Below, one piece after another: positions 32,316 through 44,765 of a stretch of 64,000 bases of DNA. Each line of letters begins with the position of its first letter. Within the stretch, counting starts at the first letter, position 1. The notes beneath the pieces were generated by a model, which was not told where the DNA came from, made no database searches, and saw only the letters and a program-made list of their open reading frames with translations. The position numbers and the translations under genes are program-made. This stretch comes from Zoroaster sp. YZ-2022 (taxonomy: Eukaryota > Echinodermata > Asteroidea > Forcipulatida > Zoroasteridae), in the NCBI GenBank assembly GCA_029582265.1, contig CM055816.1:7998047-8062046 (forward strand), read 5' to 3'.

Positions 32316-32754
32316 CACATTTTCGATAGGCTAAGGGGGGCAACTTAAATGACCGTTTCCCCTGAGTATGTTGATTTTGGGGGTTGAAAACGAATTTGAC
32401 TATGACTTGACTATGACTTATACCTTTTCTTACCAATGCAACCCATACCAAAAAGAACCAAATTTAATCCAGACTGGGCCAGGTTTGATATAAAACCCAA
32501 AAGATAGTCAAAGGTAAATGTTCAGATTTTTAAAAGGGTGACATTTTTTTCCGGCCCGGAAAATTTAGGCCCCCTTGGGCCTTTCCCCAGGGAAACCCAA
32601 CTTTAAAGGGAAAGGGTCCATTTTCAGGTTTTTATGGGTTTTTATTCCCCAGGGGATTTGCTTACCCAAAATTTCCTATCGGACTTGGGAAAAAGTTTTT
32701 TAACGGAAACCACCCTTTCGCCGTTATCAAGACCGTTAAATTTTTATAATTATT

Positions 32755-33385
32755 TTGGCCCTCATCGCTTTCGATGATCCCTTTAAACCCTGGCGATCCT
32801 GCACAACTGCAAGTTTTGCGAAATTATTAATGAAAAGGGCGCCTTTGGGAGAATTGCTTTTTATTCGTGGATGGGGCAGGGTTCGTCCAATTTGTAGGCA
32901 ACTCATCATCAGCGAGTGTGTTATAACGGACACAAAGGATACATGCCTTAAAATTCCAGTCAGTGGTGATACCTTGTGGGTTGATTGCTCATCTTTACGG
33001 CCCAGTAGAAGGTCGAAGCATGATAGTGCTCTCTCGCATGAGTGGACTGCTGCAAGAATTTGGCAAGAGATCTGACTGATAGAAATGACCTGCCCCACGC
33101 GCTTTATGGGGACCCTGCTTATCCAATGAGACGTTATCTACTAGGTCCATTCAAAGGGCAAACCTGAGGGCTGAGCAACAAGAATTAATTCAAGAATGTC
33201 ATCAGTACGAGAATGTGTAGTGGGTATTCGAAGATGATAAAAGTTTGCCTTCCTTGACTTTCGCAAGAACCGAAAGTACTGTTATCCCCAGTGGCAAAGT
33301 ATACTTAGTTGGCGGGCCCTCACAACTGCCATACTTGTATCTATGAAAATCAGATACAGTTACTCCAGCTGACCCGGCACCTCCT
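32755..33385 (+). pseudogene. PIF/Harbinger transposase (DDE_4-type) remnant
   Basis: Pieces of a Harbinger-type nuclease occur in order in shifting frames: FIRG..RVRPICR (about 32861), HALKFQSVVIPCGLIAHLYG (about 32942), RSKHDSAL (about 33013), RMSGLLQEF, LYGDPAYPMRRYLLGPFKG (33102-33158), MSSVRECV (33197) and KFAFLDFRKNRK (33240). GDPAYP and the HDSAL block are family hallmarks. At least four frameshifts and stops break it, and the usual FIDG motif with the first catalytic Asp reads FIRG. Some shifts may be sequence errors, since it abuts the low-quality block. No TIRs were found. Confidence 0.78.
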
Positions 33386-33400
33386 TGAGAACTATTTAGC

Positions 33401-33878
33401 ATGATTCCATCATTCATGATATAGTAAGTCTGCGTTATGAGCCCCTGAATTATGAATCCTACGTCAAGGATTGTATCTGTAAGAATTTAGTGATTTTGAA
33501 TGTCAGGCTTTCAATAACTAAGTTATATTTATGATCCACGAGATTAAAAAAGAAACAAAAGCATGGTTTAGAATAAAATTGTCAGGTCTTGATCAGTCAG
33601 CAAGTTTAATAGTAGTCTTGTTCTGTTGCTGTGCACTTTCACATTTATTTATTTTTATTTTTATTTTCTTACTGTGAAGGCCTATATAAATTTGTTTCCT
33701 GCACAATCTGTTCTGTAAGAAAAACAAATAAAAAGTCCCTGGGTTAAAAGGGAACTTAACACTGATTTCCTGTTCATGTTGGAGCTCGTGAGCAGGGGAC
33801 GATTGTTAAATGAGGAATTCCATGAAAATTTGGGGAATGCTTCCTTACACCCCACACTTTGAAGGAACAACCTTATAA
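33401..33878. other. No gene recognised
   Basis: AT-rich sequence downstream of the Harbinger remnant up to the assembly gap; nothing identified. Confidence 0.5.
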
Positions 33879-34378
33879 NNNNNNNNNNNNNNNNNNNNNN
33901 NNNNNNNNNNNNNNNNNNNNNNNNNNNNNNNNNNNNNNNNNNNNNNNNNNNNNNNNNNNNNNNNNNNNNNNNNNNNNNNNNNNNNNNNNNNNNNNNNNNN
34001 NNNNNNNNNNNNNNNNNNNNNNNNNNNNNNNNNNNNNNNNNNNNNNNNNNNNNNNNNNNNNNNNNNNNNNNNNNNNNNNNNNNNNNNNNNNNNNNNNNNN
34101 NNNNNNNNNNNNNNNNNNNNNNNNNNNNNNNNNNNNNNNNNNNNNNNNNNNNNNNNNNNNNNNNNNNNNNNNNNNNNNNNNNNNNNNNNNNNNNNNNNNN
34201 NNNNNNNNNNNNNNNNNNNNNNNNNNNNNNNNNNNNNNNNNNNNNNNNNNNNNNNNNNNNNNNNNNNNNNNNNNNNNNNNNNNNNNNNNNNNNNNNNNNN
34301 NNNNNNNNNNNNNNNNNNNNNNNNNNNNNNNNNNNNNNNNNNNNNNNNNNNNNNNNNNNNNNNNNNNNNNNNNNNNNN
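33879..34378. other. Assembly gap (500 N)
   Basis: A second placeholder gap of exactly 500 N, at the edge of the 85-bp minisatellite. Confidence 0.98.
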
Positions 34379-37300
34379 CCAAAGCCGTTTAAAATTTGGG
34401 GGCAATATTTTGAATAATACATACAAATGTATGTATGCAGTGATATTCTACAGTTAAGTCTCTGGATTGTAACAGTTCTATATATGGTCTGAATACATAC
34501 ATGTACAAATGGACATGTATACAGTGATATCTCTACAGTTAAGTCTCTGGATTGTAACAGTTCTATATACGGTCTGAATACATACATGTACAAATGTACG
34601 TGTATGCAGTGATATCTCTACAGTTAAGTCTCTGGATTGTAACAGTTCTATATATGGTCTGAATACATACATGTACAAATGGACAAGCACAGTGATATCT
34701 CTACAGTTAAGTCTCTGGATTGCAACAGTTTTATATACGGTTCGAATACATACATGTACAACGCATGCAGTGAGATATCTCTACAGTTAAGTCTCTGGAT
34801 TGTAACAGTTCTATATACGGTCTGAATACATACATGTACAAATGTACATGTATGCAGTGATATCTCTACAGTTAAGTCTCTGGATTGTAACAGTTCTATA
34901 TACGGTCTGAATACATACATGTACAAATGTACATGTATGCAGTGATATCACTACAGTTAAGTCTCTGGATTGTAACAGTTCTATATATGGTTCGAATACA
35001 TACATGTACAAATGTACATGCATACAGTGATATCTCTACAGTTAAGTCTCTGGATTGTAAACAGTTCTATATATGGTTCGAACATACATGCACAAATGCA
35101 CATGTATACAGTGATATCTCTACAGTTAAGTTCTGGATTGTATTGTGTCTATATATGGTTCTGAATACACATGTACATGTACATGTATGCAGTGACATCT
35201 CTACAGTTAAGTCTCTTGATCAGGTAACAGTTCTATATATGAATTGAATATTATTACATGTACAAATGTACATGTATACAGTGACATCTCACAGTTAAGT
35301 CTCGGATTGTAACAATTCTATATATGGTCTGAATACACATGTACAAATGTACATGTATACAGTGATATCACTACATGCTAAGTCTCTGGATTGCAACAGT
35401 TCTATATATGGTCTGAATACATACATACAACGGCATGTATGCAGTGACTATCACTACATGTTAAGTCTCTGGATTGTAACAGTTCTATATGTAGTCGAAT
35501 CAATACATGTACAAATGTACATGTATACAGTGATATCTCTACAGTTAAGTCTCTGGATTGTAACAGTTCTATATATGAATGAATACATACATGTACAAAT
35601 GTACATGTATGCAGTGACATCTCTACAAAGTTAAGTCTCTGGATTGTAACAGTTCTATATATGGTTCGAATACACATACAAATGTACATGCTATGCAGTG
35701 ACATTCTCTACAGTTAAGTCTCTGATTGGTAACAGTTCTATATATGGTTCTGAATACATACATGTACAAATGTACATGTATGCAGTGATATCTTCTACAG
35801 TTAAGTCTCTGGATTGTAACAGTTCTTATATATAAGCCTGACACATACAGGCTGCAAATGTACATGCATGCAGTGATATCTCTACAGTTAAGTCTCTGGA
35901 TTTGTAACAGTTCTATATACTTGTTCTGAATACATACATGTACAAATGTACATGTATGCAGTGATATCTCTACAGTTAAGTCTCTGGATTGTAACAGTTC
36001 TATATATGGTCTGAATACATACATGTACAAATGTACATGTATACAGTGATATCTCTACAGTTAAGTCTCTGGATTGTAACAGTTCTATATATGGTCTGAA
36101 TACATACATGTACAAATGTACATGTATGCAGTGATATCTCTACAGTTAAGTCTCTGGATTGTAACAGTTCTATATATGGTCTGAATACATACATGTACAA
36201 ATGGACATGTATGCAGTGATATCTCTACAGTTAAGTCTCTGGATTGTAACAGTTCTATATATGGTCTGAATACATCATGTACAAACGTACATGTATACAG
36301 TGATATCTCTACAGTTAAGTCTCTGGATTGTAACAGTTCTATATATATATGGTCTGAATACACAGTTATGTACAAATGCCATGTATGCAGTGATATCTCT
36401 ACAGTTAAGTCTCTGGATTGTAACAGTTCTATATATGGTCTGAATACATACATGTACAAATGTACATGTATGCAGTGATATCTCTACAGTTAAGTCTCTG
36501 GATTGTAACAGTTCTATAATAGGTCTGAACACAGACCAGGCGAGCAAAAGGCCAGGCGCAGGCGGACATCACTACAGTTAAGTCTCTGGATTGTATTGAA
36601 TTCTATATGGTCTGAATACATACATGTACAAATGGACGTGTATGCAGTGATATCTCTACATGTTAAGTCTCTGGATTGTATGGCTGCAGTTCTGATACTT
36701 ATGGTCTGAATACATACATGTACAAATGGACGTGTATGCAGTGATATCTCTACAGTTAAGTCTCTGGATTGTAACAGTTCTTATATACATGGTTCGAATA
36801 CATGTGTACAAATGTACATGTATGCAGTGATATCTCTACAGTTAAGTCTCTGGTTGCTTAACAGTTCTATATGATGGTCTGAATACATACATGTACAAAT
36901 GTGCGTGTATGCACATTAGTGATATCTCTACAGTTAAGTCTCTGGATTGTAACAGTTCTATATATGGTCTGAATACATACATGTACAAATGTACATGTAT
37001 GCAGTGATATCACTACAGTTAAGTCTCTGGATTGTAACAGTTCTATATATGGTCTGAATACATACATGTACAAATGTACGTGTATGCAGTGATATCTCTA
37101 CAGTTAAGTCTCTGGATTGTAACAGTTCTATATATGGTCTGAATACATACATGTACAAATGGACATGTATGCAGTGATATCTCTACAGTTAAGTCTCTGG
37201 ATTGTAACAGTTCTATATATGGTCTGAATACATACATGTACAAATGTACATGTATGCAGTGATATCTCTACAGTTAAGTCTCTGGATTGTAACAGTTCTA

Positions 37301-38105
37301 TATATGGTCTGAATACATACATGTACAAATGTACGTACATGTATGCAGTGGATATCTCTACAGTTAAGTTCTCTGGATTAAATCTGGTTGTAACAGTTCT
37401 ATATGAGTTGGTCTGAATACATACATGTACCAAATGGACATGTATGCAGGTGATATCTCTACAGTTGAAGTCTCTGGATTGTAACAGTTCTATATATGGG
37501 TCTGAATACATACATGTACAAATGTACATGTATGCAGTGAATATCACTACAAAGTTAAGTCTCTGGATTGTAAATAGTTCTATATGGTCTGGCGAATACA
37601 TACATGTACAAATGTCGTGTATGCAGTGATATCTCTACAGTTAGAGTCTCTGGATTGTAACAGTTCTATATGGTCTGAATACACATATGTACAAATGGAC
37701 ATGTATGCAGTGATATCTCTTACTAGTTCCCGTCTCTTGGATTGTAACAGTTCTATATATGGTTTCTGAATACATGTACATGACACAAATGTACATGTAT
37801 GCAGTGATATCTCTACAGTTAAGTCTCTGGATTGTAACAGTTCTATATATGGTCTGAATACATACATGTACAAATGTACGCGTATGCAGTGATATCTCTA
37901 CAGTTAAGTCTCTGGATTGTAACAGTTCTATATATGGTCTGAATACATACATGTACAAATGGACATGTATGCAGTGATATCTCTACAGTTAAGTCTCTGG
38001 ATTGTAACAGTTCTATATATGGTCTGAATACATACATGTACAAATGTACATGTATGCAGTGATATCACTACAGTTAAGTCTCTGGATTGTAACAGTTCTA
38101 TATGC
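34379..38105 (+). repeat. 85-bp minisatellite, about 43 units
   Basis: Each unit runs TCTGAATACATACATGTACA, AATGTACATGTATGCAGTGA, TATCTCTACAGTTAAGTCTC, TGGATTGTAACAGTTCTATA, TATGG. A 12-bp perfect inverted repeat around AA (CATACATGTACA / TGTACATGTATG) sits in most units. Units with TGGAC or TGTACG at the core break it. Since 85 is not a multiple of 3, frames of 60-150 codons pass through three-unit cycles and are not genes. Units at 35050-35700 and 36500-37800 carry more indels than the rest. Confidence 0.95.
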
Positions 38106-39705
38106 AAAATTATGTACGATTTTGTAGACAAATTTACTGTGGAAATTGCTCCCGTGGTAACTGTTAAAACTGAATGTAAATGAAACCAGTAGTATATAAA
38201 AACTAGAGGTATAGAGTTTGTTAAAAACAAACTCAAGGTGTTCGAGTGCGCCTAATATGACATCATCACCTAAAGTTATTAAAAGACAAGAGTTACTTCA
38301 GGAGATATGAGTTTTCATAATATGTAATATATATAAAATACCACATATTGTGTTATACTGAATACATGAACTTCTGGTTCAATTATGTGACGTCATTCAT
38401 ACTTCACAAATTGTTCCTCATAATATGAGTTACTTCAGGAGATATGTGTTTTATGATATATAATGAAAATAACATGTGCTGAATACATTAACTTTCCGGT
38501 TCAGTCATCCCATATAATTTAAATTCCTCCAACCAAATTAAGTCTGAACTTGGTAAATATGGTTTCTCTTCAGAAAGGTTTCATGACAAAACTTCGCATC
38601 AGTGGTGTCAAGTGCGACTTGACAAGAGACTATGGCTACTGAGAGATAAGTTCGCGTAATTTGACTTCAGACTACTAGACTAGGGGTGTGCAATGAGTGT
38701 GTTCAGAAATTGAGTTTTGTGACACATATCAGGCATGAGCGTGGAAACAGTAGATCATTACATGTAAATTGCTAATATATAAATCCACAATCACGAAACT
38801 TGCCCGTTTGGCAGATATTTGCATTTGAATGACATGAAAATAGCGCCCTCTTTCGGCCATTTTTAGAAAACTGTACATTTTAATGTACATTTCAATTTTG
38901 TATAATTTGAATAGTTCACATGGGCTATGTTTTTTTATGTTTGGAAGAGTTTGGAAAGGGGATTCCATATTTGGGGAATATTTGTCATTGTAAAAAATGA
39001 ACCAGTTTAAAAAAAATTGCCTTGAATAAAAGGTCTGAACCCGTCTGATCCCCCAGTCCTCTACCCCTTACTCCCAGGGTAAGATCCATGGTGTTGTGGG
39101 GTAGTATTGCAATTTAATTGATCATGTGAAAACAATCTAAATTGACCATACATCTCAATATTTTGAGTTTCGTTTCCCATCCCCATCCCCCATCTCCTTG
39201 CCTTGAGCCCCACCCGCTCGAGCAACCCTGATTCTAACCCTGCCTACATCAGAGACCAATTTGTAAATCTTTTATCATCTTTAAAAGTTCAGTATTGGTT
39301 ATTAATTGTCAATGTTTTGTGTAAATATTTAAATTGATAAAACACATTCTTCGTTAATACACACAATTAATAAGTAATAAAGGAAATGCAAAACAAATTT
39401 ATCTTTTGAATGACACTTCTGCTTTATTTTGTCATGGTCATGATACTCCTTTTCCATCCATTTTTGCACCCATCAATAATAATCCATTTCATGCAGGATA
39501 AAGGTTATCCAAACTTCAAGGTCTAATTTGCAATGAAAAGAATAATTTTTTCTGAAGTACTAAATATTCCAACAAATATTCCAAGTGAATATGTAGTCCC
39601 TGCCATTAATTGGTTTTGGCTAGTATTGTTAAACTTTAAAAAAAAAACTTTTACTGGTGCATGAAAAGAAAGTCAACAGAATTTTTCAATTAAAGATAAT
39701 GGTTA
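38106..39705. other. No gene; partial tandem duplication at 38280-38500
   Basis: ACTTCAGGAGATATG and ACTGAATACAT...TTC(T/C)GGTTCA recur about 140 bp apart near 38290-38370 and 38430-38500, a degenerate two-copy repeat. The rest is AT-rich with no recognisable exon. Confidence 0.5.
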
Positions 39706-39775
39706 AAGGGGCAATATCATCTCAATCAGAGTAGACTTTCAACGGGTCATGGAATCAGTGTCCTAGTGTAAGATG
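39706..39775 (+). mobile_element. Fragment of MITE family B
   Basis: TTAAAGGGGCAATATCATCT, then AGAGTAGACTTTCAACGGGTCATGG-like sequence, matches the left arm of 4389-4533; the right arm is absent. Confidence 0.65.
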
Positions 39776-40771
39776 AACCAAGCAGGCAATTGAAAATTAC
39801 TGGCTCATTTGTTAAGCAGTCTGCAAGGATAAGTCATCTGAAGTTGATGGCCAGGGCAACTGTAATGCCATGTGATTTCTTCATTATAAGTGTATTACAT
39901 GTATATAGTACAGCTGATGCATTGAAGAGTGTGTGAAGATTATTATGCACTTTTATGTAAAAATCTCTGCTTCTCCAGCACCTTAACTGCTCCCAGTATC
40001 GGTATCAGTACATAATGTATCTGAGCCAACTGCAGTCTCTATACCAGTTATTTTGCAGGAGAGTTTGGCTGTACACCAAGTCAACTGTATTCTTAGTAAA
40101 TGATCTATGAATTACCAGCGTAGGAAATGTACTTTTCAGACGTGTTTTCAGATTGTGGGTCAACTCCAATCAACTCCCTCCACTTCTTGTACATACTTGA
40201 TGAACTTACGATGTAATGACTTTGTGAAAAGAATTTCATTGTTTTTATTATTCTCTTCTGGATGACTTCTTCACAGAATTTTATTTATGCATCATTGTAC
40301 CAAATAGGTATTTTATCTGATGGATCTGGCCTTGTCAAGAATTGGGTACATACTCATTATAGCAAAGACAATGATAGCAAACTTCTAAACTCACAAGATC
40401 TTTATCTTCGATTTGCAAAAGTAACCTCTCATCTTTCCGTTGGGCTGCTTCAAATAGTTGGCATGCAATCAAGGTTTGGCACTGTGAATACTTATCAGTT
40501 TTTTCCTTAATTTTTCTCGGTTTGTCAGGGAGTAAGTCTGATGAAGACTACGGTTTTCTTCTCTGGGGTTCAGTGCTGCATTCTTACCGCTCGAGCTCAT
40601 ATTGACCTGAATATGTATGAAGAAAGAATGATAAATATTTAATAGAAGTAGAGGAATAAGTGAGTAAGGGGAATGGGCATTGTAGACAAAAAGAGAGTGA
40701 AAGTAAACACACAAGACAAGGTAAACAGATAGAAAGAAACGAAAAAGCAACATATAACTAGAAACAATTTT
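39776..40771. other. No gene assigned
   Basis: A + strand frame at 40262-40510 (82 codons) and a minus-strand frame at 40469-40822 are open, but neither shows a family motif. They overlap and probably reflect chance or a decayed repeat. Confidence 0.4.
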
Positions 40772-40781
40772 ACTGCATACT

Positions 40782-41193
40782 AAGCTTGGGCGATAAACAC
40801 GATATCGAATATTGCAAGCCAACTTTTTATTCGATTACAATATCGAGAACCTATTTAAGTTATCGGCATATCGGCTGAATCGCGAATACAAATATATCAC
40901 GATAAAATATAAATCGACATTGTGAGTCAAGTCAGACATTCCATGGGAAATAAAACCATTAGTCTTTTGAGCTTTTAGAAATGAGAAACAAAAGCAAACT
41001 ACTTCAGAAGTACATACACGCTCTGCAAATAAATTTGCAATTTATTGTGACACTTGTAGAGGGGTACATACCTGTGGTTATTGGCTCTAAAGCAATCATG
41101 CATGAATGCAAAAAGAATTGCGATATTATTGAAAATTGCAATATATGTTTGCCGATATATCGTGGATAAAAAAAATCGTTATCGCCCAAGCTT
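40782..41193. mobile_element. MITE with 10-bp target duplication (Mutator-like?)
   Basis: The ends AAGCTTGGGCGATAA and TTATCGCCCAAGCTT are perfect 15-bp inverted repeats. The 10-mer ACTGCATACT is duplicated on both sides (40772-40781 and 41194-41203). A 9-11-bp duplication fits Mutator-like elements best. The 412-bp interior is rich in ATATCG and CGATAT and has no credible ORF. Confidence 0.88.
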
Positions 41194-41203
41194 ACTGCAT
41201 ACT

Positions 41204-42770
41204 TGAAACTTGATTGAATTTTTGGAAAGAATGTCGTATCCGACCACCACTTTTAAAGGGTTTTTGGGAATTTTTTTGCAACCACTAACCAGTTAAAAAT
41301 TATTCTATCGATTTTTGGTGGTACAGAAAGCGAAAACTATCTTTAAAAATCACTTTATTTCCCTTCTAAAAATCCTCCCCTTCAGAAAATAGAAGGATCC
41401 TATTATAGTTGCCACTGCGCATGTACAAATGACTGTGTTGGTCACTAATTGTGGAGTTTACGACATCAGACTGACATGACTGAGGAATTCATCGTATAGC
41501 AAAATAAATATCCTGGAATAATGTGAAGTATATGTCCATCATCATCCATATGTTCTCCACCTTACGAGGTAGGTAAGATTACTTTAATGGTTATACTGAA
41601 TGAGAAAAAGTGGCGGTCGGATGCGACATTCTACCCGTATTTTTCAATATTTGCCTACCTTGATGTTTCTGTTTCTTCTTAATCTTATTTCTTCCTCTCA
41701 GCCCTGCAAATGGCATGGAAGCATTTGTACCACTCAGAGTGGTACCCATAAATCTGTAAATCGAATGGTAATTAATTTTAGGAATGTCGGCTATTCATCC
41801 ATACATGTAAAATAATAAATAATTGGGTCAGCATCCATCTTCATTGTATACACTATGAAAAAATAACCCAAAACTTTAGTTCAGCTTGAAGTTCATTTCC
41901 ATCCTTATTTACACCGCCAAAGGTTGAATATTCTTGGCTCATGTACAAAGTTATGTTTGTGCAACTACAAAGTACAATACATGTAGTATTACTTTTAAGT
42001 ATCTGATAAAACTCCATTATAAAGATCCCATTTTTCAACAGTGCTGATTTTTTCCCCAAAAAGTGCCCCTTTCAGGATTTTGATGGATTTGGGGTGGTTA
42101 GGGTTATAGTTTATTTTGTTGGTCAAGGTATTAACATGGTAACTATTGAAAATAATCACCAGGAATGATCTTTTTTTTAAATTGTCACTACGATACTGAG
42201 GACAGATCACAATGAGATATTAAAAGTCTGAAGACATAAGTTAAATTGTCAAGGATATTTTCATATAGGCCTAAGTCCAACTATTTTACAAAATATATGT
42301 AGTCTGATTAGGTCCAGATATTTTTCAAATTCTTTAAAATTAATTCCTACATTACCTGTAACGTTAGCTGCGACATGTTATGTACGTTAGCTCCAACAGC
42401 CCTAACGCTTAGACATTGGCAATATCACACTCAACCATACCGCCTATTTCTTCCATCCACTTGCACATGAAAGAATCTTTGTCCAACTCATCTCCAAAAA
42501 TGATAACAATTTGGATTCCATGCTAAATTAGTACATTTTCTGCGACGCATTTTCTGCAGACGGGCCCGACACTCAGGGAAGCCATTGTTTTTGCTGCTGC
42601 ATGGTACTATACTGTGCGTGCATGCATGGCAGGTCATGACCCGCGCCGTCTTCGTAAACTCGAACTATTCTATTCTAATTAGATAATGGATATACACACA
42701 CTATAGGCCGATATGTCTGTGTGTAAGAAGAACGTCAGTATGGCTGTGCTTCTGAATAGTTGTTCGTTTA
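41204..42770. other. No gene recognised
   Basis: AT-rich sequence; short frames (41600-41815, 41853-42210) lack motifs and splice context. Confidence 0.5.
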
Positions 42771-43355
42771 AACTTCTGTTTTCGACCGGAAGGAGAGGTC
42801 AAATTGGGGTCATGTCTGTGTAAGAAATGTGACATAGTTCAAGGTCTTTAAGATGATGCAAAGATTGTGAAAATATTTTCTGTGGTTCATGAGATATGAT
42901 GTTTTGAATTTATTGAAATTTTCAACTTCCGGTTTCGACCGGAAGCAGAGGTCGGATTGGGGTCACGTCTGTGTACGAAAAATCACATAATTAAAGATCT
43001 ATAACATGCTGCAAAGACTGTGAAAATATCGTTTGTGGTTCATGAGATATGATTTTTTGAAAATATTAAACTTTGATTTAGTGTAATTCGATATCTGATG
43101 ATCTCACTATGACGTCACAATTTGACATAAAACTACATGTTAAGGTCTAACTATGTGTGAAGTTTTAAGGTTCTGTGAACTCTGCAACTATGTTTTTGTC
43201 TCTGGATAATTCTTATTAAGAAGAAGAAGAAGAAGAAGAAAAAAAAAAACCCGAACAATATCAAGAGGTGTTTGGGCACCAACCCAAACACCTAAAAAAA
43301 AAACGAACAATATCAATAGGTGTTCGCGCCGTAGCTCGAACACCTAAATAGTACC
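42771..43355 (+). repeat. Dispersed repeat with internal duplication and hairpin tail
   Basis: Two copies of a ~150-bp unit (TTTCGACCGGAAG.AGAGGTC...GGTTCATGAGATATGAT) lie at about 42778-42930 and 42930-43080. Downstream come an (AAG)n tract and two hairpins, AGGTGTTTGGG/CCCAAACACCT and AGGTGTTCG/CGAACACCT, each preceded by GAACAATATCAA. The order body, (AAG)n, hairpin looks like the 3' end of a retroposed or MITE family. Confidence 0.6.
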
Positions 43356-43717
43356 AGTGAAAAAAAATCACTGCTTGTTTAAACACCGCCCTCGTTAGAC
43401 CATGCGAACCAGCCAAAATGTGGTCAGGCCAAGCCTTTGAGAAGCCCTGATCATGTAACAATGCAGTACCTGCCAATCTACATAACCTGGGCTTCTGGAG
43501 GGCCTATCCCAGCCAAGTAGAGCTCATTATAATGGCTGCAGTTGTAAACAAAAGACAGCTGAGGTGTCAGTCAAGTCTGGGTTAATAATAAGAGCTATTT
43601 CAGAGGGTCTTTTGTGCTCAGCTAGGGGATTATATAGGCCTGTGGGCCTGGGCAAAGCCTGGGCCTGGCTAGGCTTCTCAGGGGCTTGCCTGTACCAGGA
43701 CGTTGGCCCTCCTTTCT

Positions 43718-43885
43718 TAGGTCTTTGAATGGTCTCAGTCATCATAAGTCACAGTTGGAATCGTGGATTTGTGGACATCTCGCTTTTTGACAAACTGACT
43801 CGGAACAAACACAAATAAATTCCATCAGTTTCATTCATCAAGAATAACAAGAAATTATTTTAACGAGTATAATATTTAAGTAAGA
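43718..43885 (+). repeat. Dispersed direct repeat, copy 1
   Basis: CTTTGAATGGTCTCAGTC, then GTCACAGTTGGAAT, TTTGTGGACATCTCGCTTTT and GAATAACAAGAAATTATTTTA, match 45636-45800 in the same order, about 1.9 kb apart. Confidence 0.7.
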
Positions 43886-44204
43886 CTAATTGCGGTGACA
43901 ACATGTGAAATTCTCAATTGAGTACATGTAGTAATTAGTTCCAAGTCATAAAAGACATGCAATGAACAATTGCATTACATAAAAGTCAAGTCTCATCAAA
44001 TCTGCTTACAATTAATAGGTTATCAACTCATGAATATAATATGAACTTTGACATTTGTCTGCGTTCTGAAAGCCCCATCATTAGGTAGCTAAATAAATAG
44101 TGTTCTAATGCTGGATTGGATTGTATATAATTTATTTATTCATGGACTCTGTGGGGATCAGATGCATAGCTAAGATGTTTCGGGGTAGGGGGGGGAGGAG
44201 GAGT

Positions 44205-44765
44205 TTCAATCATTCAATCACATGTGTAAACACCTGCAAACACGGACCTCATATTGTTTTCCATTGTGATAGCAACCAAGGACTTATTGTTCCTTTTTTA
44301 TAGTCCTGGGTTTGTGTGCATAAACACACACAACTCACAATTTTATAGGCCGAGGACCTCCCATTGTTCTCCTCTATGTTCTGACAACCGAGGACCTATT
44401 GTTCTCCATTGTGATAGCAACCGAGGACCTATTGTCCCTTTGTTATAAGTCCTGGTTTTAAATGCGTATGTACTTGCACAATTTTGTATATGGTGTAAGC
44501 CGAGGACCTCCTATTGTTGTCATCTATTGTTCTGACAACCGAGGACCTATTCTTCCTTTTGTTATAAGTCCTTGGTTTGAATGTATATGTACACACACAA
44601 TTTTGTGTACGGTGTAAGCCAAGGACCTCCTATTGTTCTCATCTATTGTTCTGACAACCGAAGACCTATTGTCCCTTTGTTATAAGTCCTGGGTTTCAAT
44701 GTGTATGTACATGCACAATTTTGTATATGATGTAAGCCAAGGACCTATTGTTTCCCTCTTATGTA
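44205..44765 (+). repeat. Degenerate tandem repeat (CCGAGGACCTATTGTT units)
   Basis: About four units of 115-150 bp, each with GCCGAGGACCTCCTATTGTT, CTGACAACCGAGGACCTATT, a TTTGTTATAAGTCCTGG stretch and an ACACACAATTTTGTATATGG stretch. Short frames (44121-44448, 44633-44815) arise from the repeat. Confidence 0.75.

Larger units (their letters stand above)
17877..32740. other. Probable low-quality or unpolished sequence block (~14.9 kb)
   Basis: Mononucleotide runs of 3-9 in all four bases (TTTTTT, AAAAA, CCCCC, GGGG) occur every few bases throughout, unlike either flank. No frame exceeds about 205 codons, and the longest frames follow homopolymers. Recognisable family pieces (MITE family B near 23475-23505) appear only in damaged form. 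I see no supportable gene in it. True coding sequence could be hidden by frameshifts. Confidence 0.8.

Noticed and set aside
18567..32318. Numerous 60-200 codon ORFs in the low-quality block
   Set aside because: Composition follows homopolymer runs (Phe/Lys/Pro/Gly rich), there are no motifs, and frames are unreliable.
34379..38105. CRISPR-like array
   Set aside because: The whole 85-bp unit repeats without variable spacers and the context is eukaryotic; it is a minisatellite.
40262..40822. Overlapping ORFs of 82 (+) and 117 (-) codons
   Set aside because: No recognisable domain, mutually overlapping, no splice sites defining an exon.
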